From positions 1-32,205 of the forward strand of contig JBKHDX010000024.1 in NCBI GenBank assembly GCA_046541115.1: a stretch of 32,205 bases of DNA, in the 5' to 3' direction. Below the pieces are notes generated by a model. The model was not told the origin of the DNA, made no database searches, and saw only the letters and a list, made by a program, of their open reading frames with translations. The number at the start of each line of letters is the position of its first letter. Positions within the stretch are counted from its first letter, which is position 1. Of this stretch, positions 24,250 to 32,190 are shown one piece after another. Source of the stretch: Jaaginema sp046541115 (GTDB lineage: Bacteria; Cyanobacteriota; Cyanobacteriia; Cyanobacteriales; Spirulinaceae). The position numbers and the translations under genes were made by a program.

Positions 24250-24279
24250 GGTTTCCTGGTAAAAAATTACCAAGAAACC
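24250..24279 (-). terminator. Terminator of the downstream Vipp1 gene
   Basis: On the minus strand GGTTTCTTGGTAA and TTACCAGGAAACC form a 13-bp stem with one mismatch around TTTT, followed by TGTTTTTG. It lies about 50 bp after the stop of the first Vipp1 gene and before the thioredoxin gene. Confidence 0.75.
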
Positions 24280-24329
24280 CGATTTTTTAAAGCAAATAAG
24301 GATATTTTTAGGGAAAAGATAGCACCTTT

Positions 24330-25115
24330 CTAGCTTTTGCGGAGTTGGTTGCGGAGATCCTCTAATTCTGTGTCTACCGCCGAGCCTTGAGCCTTATCTT
24401 GAGGGGCTTGACTTTCAGGAAGGGCTTGTTGCGTCGGAGCAGCCCCCGGTAGCGCACCCCCAGACATTTGAGCTTTCAGGGCCATCAGTTCATCATCTAC
24501 CCCTGACCCGGATTCGAGTTGGGCAAATTGGTCTTCGAGGCCGCTCCCCCCTAACTCATAAGCCGCTTGGGATTCGGCTTCGAGGGATACTACCTTGTCT
24601 TCCATGCGCTCAAAGGCAGCCATGGCGCTACTGGTAGACATATTGCCCACAGCTTCTTGCAATTGGCGATTGGCTTGAGCCGCTTGCGCTCGGGCTTTGA
24701 GCATATTTTTCTTGGTTTTCGCCTCGGCAATTTTGCTTTCGAGGGCAATCAGTTGTTTTTTGAGGGTGTCAACCTGTTTAACTTGGTTGTCGAGTTGAGT
24801 TTTTAAGACTTGGGCGGTTTCACCATAATTCTTCTTCCGCACCAAGGCTTCACGAGCCAGTTCTTCATCGCCTTTTTGTAAAGCGAGTTGCGCTCGTTGT
24901 TGCCATTTGTTGGCTTCGTCTTGATTTTGGCTATATTGTTTTTCTGTACGTTTTTGTTCGGCAATAGTTCTAGCGACGGCTTGACGCAGTTGCACTAGAT
25001 TTTCTTGCATATCTATAACAGCTTGTTCGAGGACTTTTTCGGGGTCTTCGGCTTTGCTGACTATATCGTTGAGGTTGGCTCGAAAAACTCGGCTAATACG
25101 GTCAAATAATCCCAT
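24330..25115 (-). CDS. Vipp1/IM30 (PspA family) protein, second tandem copy
   Basis: The 261-aa protein is a coiled-coil member of the PspA/IM30 family, which forms rings and rods on membranes and is needed for thylakoid maintenance and membrane stress protection. The N-terminal amphipathic helix MGLFDRISRVFRANL, long coiled coil (about 25-190) and the C-terminal helix DTELEDLRNQLRKS after a Gly/Pro/Gln linker are all present. The extra C-terminal helix marks it as Vipp1-like rather than PspA. It is close in sequence to the upstream gene and shares a 209-bp exactly identical stretch with it. Confidence 0.92.
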   Translation of the reverse strand: MGLFDRISRVFRANLNDIVSKAEDPEKVLEQAVIDMQENLVQLRQAVARTIAEQKRTEKQYSQNQDEANKWQQRAQLALQKGDEELAREALVRKKNYGETAQVLKTQLDNQVKQVDTLKKQLIALESKIAEAKTKKNMLKARAQAAQANRQLQEAVGNMSTSSAMAAFERMEDKVVSLEAESQAAYELGGSGLEDQFAQLESGSGVDDELMALKAQMSGGALPGAAPTQQALPESQAPQDKAQGSAVDTELEDLRNQLRKS

Positions 25116-25193
25116 GACGCTGTTTTCCTATTTGTCGTGATTTACCTAAAAACGCGATCGCGCTACTTTTTAAGACCTAATTCTAGTTTGACA

Positions 25194-25217
25194 TACAAGC
25201 GCTTGTATGCGCTTGTA
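25194..25217. promoter_or_regulatory. Palindrome plus direct half-site between the Vipp1 genes
   Basis: TACAAGCGCTTGTA (25194-25207) is a perfect 14-bp palindrome, and its right half GCGCTTGTA is repeated one base later (25209-25217). It is about 80 bp upstream of the second Vipp1 start. It could be an operator; no regulator is known. Confidence 0.4.
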
Positions 25218-25306
25218 AGGATTAGGGAACCTTAACTCTTTTTCTTTAGAGTTGGGTTTTCATTAAAGCAATCGCGATCGCGCCCCAGACAGAATTGACT
25301 AAAATA

Positions 25307-26098
25307 TTAGCTATTACGGAGCTGATTGCGTAATGCTTCTAACTCGTCGTCTACCTCCGCCTTAGCGCCAGAATTGCCTTCACTTTCGCTTTCCCCTTCA
25401 GGCAGGGCTTGTTGAGCCGGAGATGCTCCCGGTAGCGCCCCCCCAGACATTTCGGCTTTGAGGGCCATGAGTTCATCGTCTACCCCTGTCCCGGATTCGA
25501 GTTGTTTAAATTGGTCTTCGAGACCACTTCCCCCCAACTCATAAGCCGCTTGGGATTCGGCTTCGAGGGAAACCACCTTATCTTCCATGCGCTCAAAAGC
25601 GGCCATTGCACCCCCCGTTGACACATTGTTAACAGTGCTTTGCAGTTGACGATTGGCTTCGGCCGCTTGCGCTCGGGCTTTGAGCATATTTTTCTTGGTT
25701 TTCGCCTCAGAAATTTTGCTTTCGAGGGCAATCAGTTGCTTTTTGAGGGTGGCAACTTGTTGGGTTTGGTTGTCCAGTTGAGTTTTCAACACTTGGGCGG
25801 TTTCAGCGTAGTTTTTCTTTCGCACCAAGGCTTCGCGAGCCAGTTCTTCATCGCCTTTTTGTAAAGCGAGTTGCGCTCGTTGTTGCCATTTGTTGGCTTC
25901 GTCTTGATTTTGGCTATATTGTTTTTCTGTACGTTTTTGTTCGGCAATAGTTCTAGCGACGGCTTGACGCAGTTGCACTAGATTTTCTTGCATATCTATA
26001 ACAGCTTGTTCGAGGACTTTTTCGGGGTCTTCGGCTTTGCTGACAACATCGTTGAGATTGGCTCGAACGACACGGCTAATGCGGTCAAATAATCCCAT
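25307..26098 (-). CDS. Vipp1/IM30 (PspA family) protein, first tandem copy
   Basis: This is a 263-aa paralogue of the gene at 24330. It has the same order: amphipathic helix MGLFDRISRVVRANL, coiled coil, linker and C-terminal helix DDELEALRNQLRNS. The differences are concentrated in the linker (about 215-248, with GEGESESEGN-like acidic residues) and in scattered coiled-coil positions. The first and last thirds of the genes have drifted, but 25836-26044 is identical to 24853-25061. Either copy could be the main Vipp1. The gene follows the GH10-like gene on the same strand after 289 bp that hold its own promoter. Confidence 0.92.
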   Translation of the reverse strand: MGLFDRISRVVRANLNDVVSKAEDPEKVLEQAVIDMQENLVQLRQAVARTIAEQKRTEKQYSQNQDEANKWQQRAQLALQKGDEELAREALVRKKNYAETAQVLKTQLDNQTQQVATLKKQLIALESKISEAKTKKNMLKARAQAAEANRQLQSTVNNVSTGGAMAAFERMEDKVVSLEAESQAAYELGGSGLEDQFKQLESGTGVDDELMALKAEMSGGALPGASPAQQALPEGESESEGNSGAKAEVDDELEALRNQLRNS

Positions 26099-26387
26099 AA
26101 AACTGTTTTTCCTATAAGCTGGGTTTACAAAATTCAGAGGGTTGGGGCTTGTCAGTTCCCCATTTTTAGGGTTTTCTCTGGACTGTGGTTGTGGGGCTAC
26201 CTATTTTGATTGTACGGATAATTCGCGATCGCGTCTCGTCTTGAGCCGATTCACTCACCTAAGTTTGCCAGCAGCAGCATCAAAAACACCAAATTGACCC
26301 GCCCTAACAGCCCCATTGCTGTGGATTCAGACGGGAAGAAACCGGTAGATTTTCCCAGAAAAACCAATATTTTGCTATGATTTAGCG

Positions 26388-27545
26388 CTAATTTACCGTA
26401 ATTTGCCGTAACTGAGCCGCTGTTTCTTCAGGTTTCCCCGACAGAGGAAACAATAAAATGCTTTCAATTTCAGGATTTTTGACTAAATCCCCGACACGGT
26501 TAAATTGTCGCTCGGTAATGGCAATACCATTATGGTTGCGGACGTATTTCATTTCCTCTTTGAAATTCTCGTCACTGTACACCTGAATAAAAACACGGTC
26601 TACATCCCAATTTTTCCAATCGGCGGCAAAATAACGCTTGGCCCAATAAGGATTGTGATGGCAAATATCAAAGCTGACATTAGGATTGGCTTGTTTCATT
26701 GCCCCAATCATATTTTGCACAAAAGTGGTGAGTTTGGCGGTGCGATCTACTTTTCCGGGTAACTCGGCATGATAGCCTAAATAATCATCCCACTGCACCG
26801 CATCCACGGTGGGATATTTTTCCACAAACTCCACTAAAATATTTGTAAAAAAGTTAGCAACTTCGGGAATCTCAACATCTAAAACATAGCGATCGATCCC
26901 CGGATGGGTGCGATCGACTCCGGCAACAATCCAGCCTTTTTTAACAGCTAAATCGAACATGGGGCTATTTTCATCAATTTTAATACCCTTCTCAAAATAA
27001 GCGTGAACTTCCATATTTTGTTTATGGGCTTCGTCGATGAGCCAGGTTAACCATTCATCCTGAAATTGATTCGGACAACTGGTATAACCCAGGGTTTTCT
27101 GCATAACTTCACTTTTATACATCGTACAAGCATTGCCCCAAACTCCATGAATAATGGTGTTAAAGCCTTGAGATTTGTAGTAACGGACGCGATCGCGAAT
27201 CATTTTTTCGCTGGCATTATTCGTGACTTGATAGCGACTTAAATAAATACCGCGAATCGCTTTTGTCTCCCAAGGGGTTGTCGGCGTTGGAGTAGCTTGA
27301 GGCGTTGCAACAGGAGAGGGAGTCGGGGTGGGTGTCGGCAGAGAAACGTGTATAGGAGGGGTTGCCGGAGTGGGAGGGCTGAGAAAGGGAATTTGGGCTT
27401 GTATGTCTTCTGGGACAAATTGCAGCCAGTCGATTTTATCTCGTTGGCTAAAAACGCCGTATCCCCCCACAAAAATCAGGAGAAAGACCCATAATGGAAT
27501 CACAGCACAGCCACAGCCTTTAGGCTTTTGATCGGAGCGCGACAT
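26388..27545 (-). CDS. Membrane-anchored putative glycoside hydrolase (GHL10/DUF4015-like)
   Basis: The 385-aa protein has one N-terminal membrane helix (about 14-31), a proline- and threonine-rich linker (55-92) and a TIM-barrel-like domain that begins at AIRGIYLSRYQVTN. Conserved-looking features are VWGNACTMYKS, MEVHAYFEKG and DAVQWDDYLGYH, with acidic residues that could be catalytic. It fits the glycosyl hydrolase-like family 10 or DUF4015 group, whose substrate is mostly unknown. The enzyme domain would face the periplasm. It stands between MscS and Vipp1 genes on the same strand. Confidence 0.75.
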   Translation of the reverse strand: MSRSDQKPKGCGCAVIPLWVFLLIFVGGYGVFSQRDKIDWLQFVPEDIQAQIPFLSPPTPATPPIHVSLPTPTPTPSPVATPQATPTPTTPWETKAIRGIYLSRYQVTNNASEKMIRDRVRYYKSQGFNTIIHGVWGNACTMYKSEVMQKTLGYTSCPNQFQDEWLTWLIDEAHKQNMEVHAYFEKGIKIDENSPMFDLAVKKGWIVAGVDRTHPGIDRYVLDVEIPEVANFFTNILVEFVEKYPTVDAVQWDDYLGYHAELPGKVDRTAKLTTFVQNMIGAMKQANPNVSFDICHHNPYWAKRYFAADWKNWDVDRVFIQVYSDENFKEEMKYVRNHNGIAITERQFNRVGDLVKNPEIESILLFPLSGKPEETAAQLRQITVN

Positions 27546-27754
27546 AATGTTTAGTCTACTGTTGTAGTTTAGCGGGAATTAGGGCGATCGCCCCCATTCC
27601 GACAGGATTAACTTCAAGGCAAGTCTCAACAATTTCGGTCAACTCAAAGATTAATCTAGGTTGCGCCCCCATGAGAACACCAGAAAGAAAGTTTGGGGTA
27701 TTTCTTCAGAGTGGAAACACTGCGATTGAGGGTCATGTTTCGTTTAAAAATGCC

Positions 27755-27779
27755 ATAACCTATCCTTGTTAGGGGTTAT
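27755..27779 (-). terminator. Weak terminator-like hairpin at the end of the MscS gene
   Basis: On the minus strand AACCCCTA and TAGGTT pair with a bulge around ACAAGGA, and TTTTTAAA follows about seven bases later. The stem overlaps the stop codon. Confidence 0.3.
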
Positions 27780-29466
27780 TCGAGCCATTTTTATCGTCTG
27801 TCGTCGGTTTTTGATTGAGCATTGTTAATAATCCTCCTAGGGGTTGAATGCGAAAACCAGGGACTTCGTAATCTTTCGCTAAATAGTTTTCTGGGATAGT
27901 AATTTGATTGCCATCGCGCATGGCTGAGTAATGGGGAGACAAGATTTCAATATCATTTTCGTTACAGCAATCTTGGATATTTTGATAAAGTTCTGAGTAG
28001 ATTTCAGGCATTTTTGCCGGGGCGCTCGTATAAGCATTCAACTCATAGCTCACATAGAAATCATCTAAGCTTGTTTGCAACACAAAAGGCTCTGGTTCTT
28101 TTAAAATCAATTCAATATTTTGGGCAGCTTTGATTAACACTTCATTAACTTTCCGCCACGGCACATCATAGCCTAATGTGACATTAGCATGAATTAAAAG
28201 GGGAATGTTGCGATCGCGCACCGCCGCACTATAATTAATAATCTGACTTCCCAACACCATAGTATTCGGAATCGTAATCACCACATTTTTCGGGGTACGA
28301 ATCCGCGTCACCAATAAAGTTTCTTCGACAATTTCCCCTGTGGCATCAGCAATTTTTACATAATCATTGGTTTTAAAAGCTCGCGTATAAATTAAAATAA
28401 TCCCAGACACTACATTAGCCACTGCAACCGTCGATCCCAAGGAAACCACAATTCCTAAGAAAACCGTAAATCCTTGAAATGCTAAAGATTCATAACCGGG
28501 TAAATAGGGAAAGATAACAACAATCACGGTTGCAATGAGAAAAAAGGTGACTAAACGATAAGTGGGTTCAGCCCATTCCCGATGAAACCACGATACTGAA
28601 ATGGTGCCGCGACCTAATTCGGCAAAGGTAAAACGTAAAACAATTAAACTGTAATAAGTCACTAATAAAATAATAGCAATTCTGAAAGGATGACCCGTTT
28701 CTACATAATCTAAAATCGCTTCTGTAATTTCTTCTGTAGAAGAAAAGAAGCTTAAAACCAAAGTGACATATAAACAGGGTAAGCCAATAATTAAAATTAA
28801 ACTAAAGATTTGAACCAAGCTAATAATAACTGTACCCGTAATCCCTAATATATAGCTGTTCAAAAATTGGATAAAATTAGCATTTTCCCGGCGACGCAGG
28901 GAAGGAATATAATCATTTCGCCAGCGATCGACTTTACCATAAATGCGGGGTAAAGCGTAATTGAGAACATTAAAAACTACAATTAACGCTAAAGTTGCGA
29001 TTAGCGTCCAGAAAACGCCCCATAAAGTTCGCTTGATGTCGTTATTAATGCGATAACTTCTTAAAGTTGTTTGGAGTTGTGCTAAATAGTCTTCTGCTAG
29101 GTCGAGACGTTCCTGGTTTGCGGCTTTTGCGTCTTCGTTGGTCAGGGTGACAATAAGCTCATCCCCGGCTTCAATAAGAGTTGTTAATTTTCGATCTTGT
29201 ATGCGGAGGGAATCGAGGGAAATTGAGTCATCTTCGGCAATTTTTTCTAACCGGGTATTAATGGCTTCTACACGATCTTTAGCCGTAAATGGGCCAATCC
29301 CTTTTTGAATAGTAAACAGTTCTTCTGTGCCTAACTGTACCGGGTAACCGTCGATTTCAGTTCCTTGTAATTCTTGGGAATAAGCGAAATTGGTTAAACA
29401 GATACATAAACAAAAACTAATCGCTAAAATCGCAAATTTTTGCCAACGTTTCAACTGTAAGATCAT
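27769..29466 (-). CDS. MscS-type mechanosensitive ion channel protein
   Basis: The 565-aa protein begins with a signal peptide (about 1-30), followed by a periplasmic domain with a coiled part (to about 145). Four or five membrane helices follow, and then the MscS core. The pore-lining helix is around LGSTVAVANVVSGIILIYTR, the beta domain around FKTNDYVKIADATGEIVEETLL, and IPNTMVLGSQIINYS is the conserved end of that domain. The C-terminal alpha/beta domain follows to residue 540, then a hydrophilic tail. It releases solutes under hypo-osmotic stress. It is the first gene of the minus-strand envelope-related run. Confidence 0.93.
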   Translation of the reverse strand: MILQLKRWQKFAILAISFCLCICLTNFAYSQELQGTEIDGYPVQLGTEELFTIQKGIGPFTAKDRVEAINTRLEKIAEDDSISLDSLRIQDRKLTTLIEAGDELIVTLTNEDAKAANQERLDLAEDYLAQLQTTLRSYRINNDIKRTLWGVFWTLIATLALIVVFNVLNYALPRIYGKVDRWRNDYIPSLRRRENANFIQFLNSYILGITGTVIISLVQIFSLILIIGLPCLYVTLVLSFFSSTEEITEAILDYVETGHPFRIAIILLVTYYSLIVLRFTFAELGRGTISVSWFHREWAEPTYRLVTFFLIATVIVVIFPYLPGYESLAFQGFTVFLGIVVSLGSTVAVANVVSGIILIYTRAFKTNDYVKIADATGEIVEETLLVTRIRTPKNVVITIPNTMVLGSQIINYSAAVRDRNIPLLIHANVTLGYDVPWRKVNEVLIKAAQNIELILKEPEPFVLQTSLDDFYVSYELNAYTSAPAKMPEIYSELYQNIQDCCNENDIEILSPHYSAMRDGNQITIPENYLAKDYEVPGFRIQPLGGLLTMLNQKPTTDDKNGSNNP

Positions 29467-29520
29467 CGGATTTGCACCCCTAAAGACTCACTAAAAAATA
29501 TGGTAGATTAAGTTAAATGC

Positions 29521-29548
29521 AAAAAAGGTAGTAGTGCTTTTGACTACC
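29521..29548 (-). terminator. Rho-independent terminator of ureAB
   Basis: On the minus strand GGTAGT and ACTACC form a perfect 6-bp stem around a ten-base loop and are followed by TTTTTT. It lies about 40 bp after the ureB stop codon, which shows that ureC does not follow in this operon. Confidence 0.8.
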
Positions 29549-29586
29549 ACCTCTAAAATGCCCAAATTTTAGTCAAAACGCACCAT

Positions 29587-29895
29587 TCAATCTAAGTTAC
29601 CATTGACCAAGCCATTGAAACCATAGACTTGGCGACTGCCTGCGAGGGCAACTAACTCGACTTCTCGTTCGTCTCCGGGTTCAAAGCGAATGGCGTTCCC
29701 AGAGGGGATATTGAGGCGCATTCCTTTAGCCCTTTCGCGGTCAAAATGTAACGCAGAGTTGACTTCGTAAAAGTGAAAATGAGAACCGATTTGAATGGGG
29801 CGATCGCCTGTATTCGCTACTGTAACACGCTTTGTCTCGCGGCCCGCATTGAGTTCAATTTCCCCCTCTTGCACCAATAATTCACCAGGAATCAT
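29587..29895 (-). CDS. ureB: Urease subunit beta
   Basis: The 102-aa protein is a structural subunit of urease, which splits urea into ammonia and carbon dioxide. The beta-sheet pattern with MIPGELLVQEGEIELNAGRE at the N-terminus and VANTGDRPIQIGSHFHFYEVN (about 26-46) is typical. The length is normal. The ATG has a good AGGAG about eight bases upstream. It starts 17 bp after ureA, and a terminator follows. Confidence 0.95.
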   Translation of the reverse strand: MIPGELLVQEGEIELNAGRETKRVTVANTGDRPIQIGSHFHFYEVNSALHFDRERAKGMRLNIPSGNAIRFEPGDEREVELVALAGSRQVYGFNGLVNGNLD

Positions 29896-29912
29896 CTTAA
29901 TTTCTCCTATAC

Positions 29913-30215
29913 TTACTGAATTGGGTCGTGAACGGTAACTAACTTGGTTCCATCGGGAAAAGTGGCCTCGACTTGAACTTCGTGCAGCATTTCAGCAATT
30001 CCCGGCATGACTTCATCTTGGCTAAGGAGGTGTCGTCCTTCACTCATCAACTCAGCGACGGTTTTTCCTTCCCTAGCCCCCTCTAAAATTGCGGCTGAGA
30101 TATAGGCAACGGCTTCTGGGTAGTTTAGCTTAATGCCGCGTTCTTTGCGGCGTTCTGCGAGTAAAGCGGCGGTGAAAATCAGCAGTTTGTCTTTTTCTTG
30201 GGGAGTCAGTTGCAT
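29913..30215 (-). CDS. ureA: Urease subunit gamma
   Basis: The 100-aa protein matches the urease gamma subunit along its whole length: MQLTPQEKDKLLIFTAALLAERR at the N-terminus, LNYPEAVAYISAAILEGAREG in the middle and VMPGIAEMLHEVQVEATFPDGTKLVTVH at the end. It is the first gene of a two-gene unit with ureB. The catalytic subunit gene ureC and accessory genes are not in the window; scattered ure genes are known in some cyanobacteria. Confidence 0.95.
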   Translation of the reverse strand: MQLTPQEKDKLLIFTAALLAERRKERGIKLNYPEAVAYISAAILEGAREGKTVAELMSEGRHLLSQDEVMPGIAEMLHEVQVEATFPDGTKLVTVHDPIQ

Positions 30216-30321
30216 ATCGTCTTGAGGATCGCTTGCATTAATCTTTGAATTTTAAGGCGATCGCGCCCAAAACCCAATAAAATCACAAATCCCCATCCAA
30301 AAACTTTTTTCCGAAAACCCC

Positions 30322-30351
30322 TTGACAATCCCCAGTCAATTCAGCTATATT
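30322..30351 (+). promoter_or_regulatory. Promoter of tRNA-Asp
   Basis: TTGACA (30322-30327) and TATATT (30346-30351) are separated by 18 bp. This is a near-consensus sigma70 promoter placed 38 bp before the tRNA. Confidence 0.75.
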
Positions 30352-30389
30352 AGTAATCGGCTTGAAAAACAAGCCAAACCCGAAAACAA

Positions 30390-30463
30390 GGGACTGTAGT
30401 TCAACTGGTTAGAGCACCGCCCTGTCACGGCGGAAGTTGCGGGTTCGAGCCCCGTCAGTCCCG
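30390..30463 (+). tRNA. tRNA-Asp (GTC)
   Basis: The 74-nt sequence folds as a full cloverleaf: acceptor stem GGGACTG with CAGTCCC, anticodon stem CCGCC with GGCGG, loop CTGTCAC with anticodon GTC at 30424-30426, and the T arm GCGGG-TTCGAGC-CCCGT. The discriminator base is G, as expected for Asp. CCA is not encoded. Confidence 0.97.
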
Positions 30464-30492
30464 TTAAGATAAAATAAGTCAAAACTAACTGA

Positions 30493-30523
30493 TGTAGAGA
30501 TGCAGAAAATTTGCGTCTCTACA
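30493..30523. repeat. GTAGAGA hairpin repeat between tRNA-Asp and gltX
   Basis: TGTAGAGATGCA (30493-30504) and TGCGTCTCTACA (30512-30523) pair with one mismatch around a seven-base loop. No T-run follows. The GTAGAGA type is a common cyanobacterial spacer hairpin. Confidence 0.7.
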
Positions 30524-30574
30524 TTGGCTATGGGACGCTATGAAACCCTATTGAATAATACAAGTTAATTTGCT

Positions 30575-32029
30575 ATGACCGTAAGAGTTCGCATTGCCCC
30601 CAGTCCTACAGGAAACTTTCACATCGGGACTGCTCGTACTGCCATTTTTAACTGGTTGTTTGTTCGCAACCATGGCGGTCAATTTATTTTACGCATTGAA
30701 GACACCGACACGGAGCGATCGCGCCCAGAATTTACCGAAAATATCCTCGATGGCATGACTTGGTTGGGTTTAAATTGGGACGAAGGCCCCTTTTTCCAAA
30801 CCCAACGGTTGGATTTATACCGTCAAGCCGTCCAAACCCTGCTCGATAAAGGCTTGGCTTATCGCTGTTATACCACGGCAGAAGAACTCGACCAAATGCG
30901 GGCCGCCCAACAAGCCCGTCACCAAGCCCCCCGCTACGATAACCGTCACCGCAACCTCACCTCCGAACAAATCGCCCAATTTGAAGCCGAAGGTCGCAAA
31001 CCCGTGATTCGCTTTAAAATCGAAGACGATCGCGAGATTGTCTGGGACGACCAAGTACGAGGGAAAATGACTTGGAAAGGCCGAGATTTAGGCGGGGATA
31101 TGGTGATTGCCCGTCAACCGGAAGGAGACGAAACCTTTGGTCAACCGTTGTATAATCTCGCTGTGGTGGTGGATGACCTGGACATGAAGATCAGCCATGT
31201 GATTCGCGGTGAAGATCATATTGCGAATACCGCCAAGCAGATTTTATTATACGAAGCTTTGGGCGGAGAAATCCCGATTTTTGCCCATACCCCTTTAATT
31301 TTGAATGAAAAAGGTCAAAAACTCTCGAAGCGGGACGGGGTAACTTCGATTTCTGATTTTAAACGCATGGGTTTCTTACCCGAAGCGATCGCGAATTATA
31401 TGATTTTGTTGGGTTGGACTCCCGAAAGTTCGACGCAAGAATTATTTGCCCTCGACGAAGCCGCACAACTGTTTAGCCTCGATCGCGTCAACAAAGCCGG
31501 GGCCAAATTTGACTGGGATAAACTCGACTGGATTAACAGTCAATATCTGCACAATAAAGCCCCAGAAGCCGTAGTAGACCAATTGATTCCCTATTGGCAA
31601 GAAGCAGGCTATGAATTTGACCCCGAAGGCGATCGCGACTGGCTGATTCAACTCACCGAAATCATCGTCCACAGCCTGACTCGCTTGGCTGATGCAATTC
31701 CCGAAAGTCGCTTGTTATTTGGGGAAACCATTAAATTCGACGAAAAAGCGATCGCCCAACTGCAACTCGAAGGGGTTAAACCCGTATTACAATCGATTCA
31801 AGAGGCGATCGCGCAAGCTACAGAATTTAATGGCGATATCGCTAAAGACATTATCAAACAAGTCACCAAAGCCCACAACGTCAAAAAAGGCTTGGTGATG
31901 AAATCCCTCCGGGCTGCCCTCACGGGAGAATTACAAGGCCCCGATTTGATTCAATCTTGGGCATTACTACACCGCAAAGGTTGGGACAAAGCCCGCTTAC
32001 AACAAGCTTTAGCGGTTATCAATTCCTAG
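30575..32029 (+). CDS. gltX: Glutamyl-tRNA synthetase
   Basis: The 484-aa class I aminoacyl-tRNA synthetase charges tRNA-Glu, and in cyanobacteria also tRNA-Gln for later amidation; the product also feeds tetrapyrrole synthesis. The HIGH motif is HIGT at 16-19 and the KMSKS motif is KLSKR at 249-253. The Rossmann catalytic domain and the helical anticodon-binding part are complete, and the length is normal. The start at 30575 directly precedes the conserved N-terminus. It follows tRNA-Asp after about 110 bp. Confidence 0.97.
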   Translation: MTVRVRIAPSPTGNFHIGTARTAIFNWLFVRNHGGQFILRIEDTDTERSRPEFTENILDGMTWLGLNWDEGPFFQTQRLDLYRQAVQTLLDKGLAYRCYTTAEELDQMRAAQQARHQAPRYDNRHRNLTSEQIAQFEAEGRKPVIRFKIEDDREIVWDDQVRGKMTWKGRDLGGDMVIARQPEGDETFGQPLYNLAVVVDDLDMKISHVIRGEDHIANTAKQILLYEALGGEIPIFAHTPLILNEKGQKLSKRDGVTSISDFKRMGFLPEAIANYMILLGWTPESSTQELFALDEAAQLFSLDRVNKAGAKFDWDKLDWINSQYLHNKAPEAVVDQLIPYWQEAGYEFDPEGDRDWLIQLTEIIVHSLTRLADAIPESRLLFGETIKFDEKAIAQLQLEGVKPVLQSIQEAIAQATEFNGDIAKDIIKQVTKAHNVKKGLVMKSLRAALTGELQGPDLIQSWALLHRKGWDKARLQQALAVINS

Positions 32030-32045
32030 GTGTATTGTCATAGAA

Positions 32046-32138
32046 GTAGTGGCGCGACACACTTTAAATGGTGGGTTACGGCGGATTGCGCTTATTGCTG
32101 TCATAGCATGAGTTTGAGCCGCCTAACCCACCCTACGC
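32046..32138 (-). repeat. Dispersed MITE-like repeat, copy D
   Basis: This is the best-kept copy. Read on the minus strand it starts GCGTAGGGTGGGTTAGGCGG and ends with TGTGTCGCGCCACTAC. The two ends GGTGGGTTAGGCGG and CCGCCGTAACCCACC are near-perfect inverted repeats. Confidence 0.8.
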
Positions 32139-32160
32139 GCTTAGCCTCATTTTAGCTGTA

Positions 32161-32190
32161 GGTTGGGTAGAACGAAGTGAAACCCAACAA
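32161..32190. repeat. GTTGGGT...ACCCAAC hairpin repeat
   Basis: GTTGGGT (32162-32168) and ACCCAAC (32182-32188) are perfect inverted arms around AGAACGAAGTGAA. This is a common short repeat of cyanobacterial spacers and stands at the window end. Confidence 0.7.

Noticed and set aside
25232..25252. Hairpin AACTCT...AGAGTT as terminator of the first Vipp1 copy
   Set aside because: The stem is only 6 bp and there is no T-run on the minus strand.
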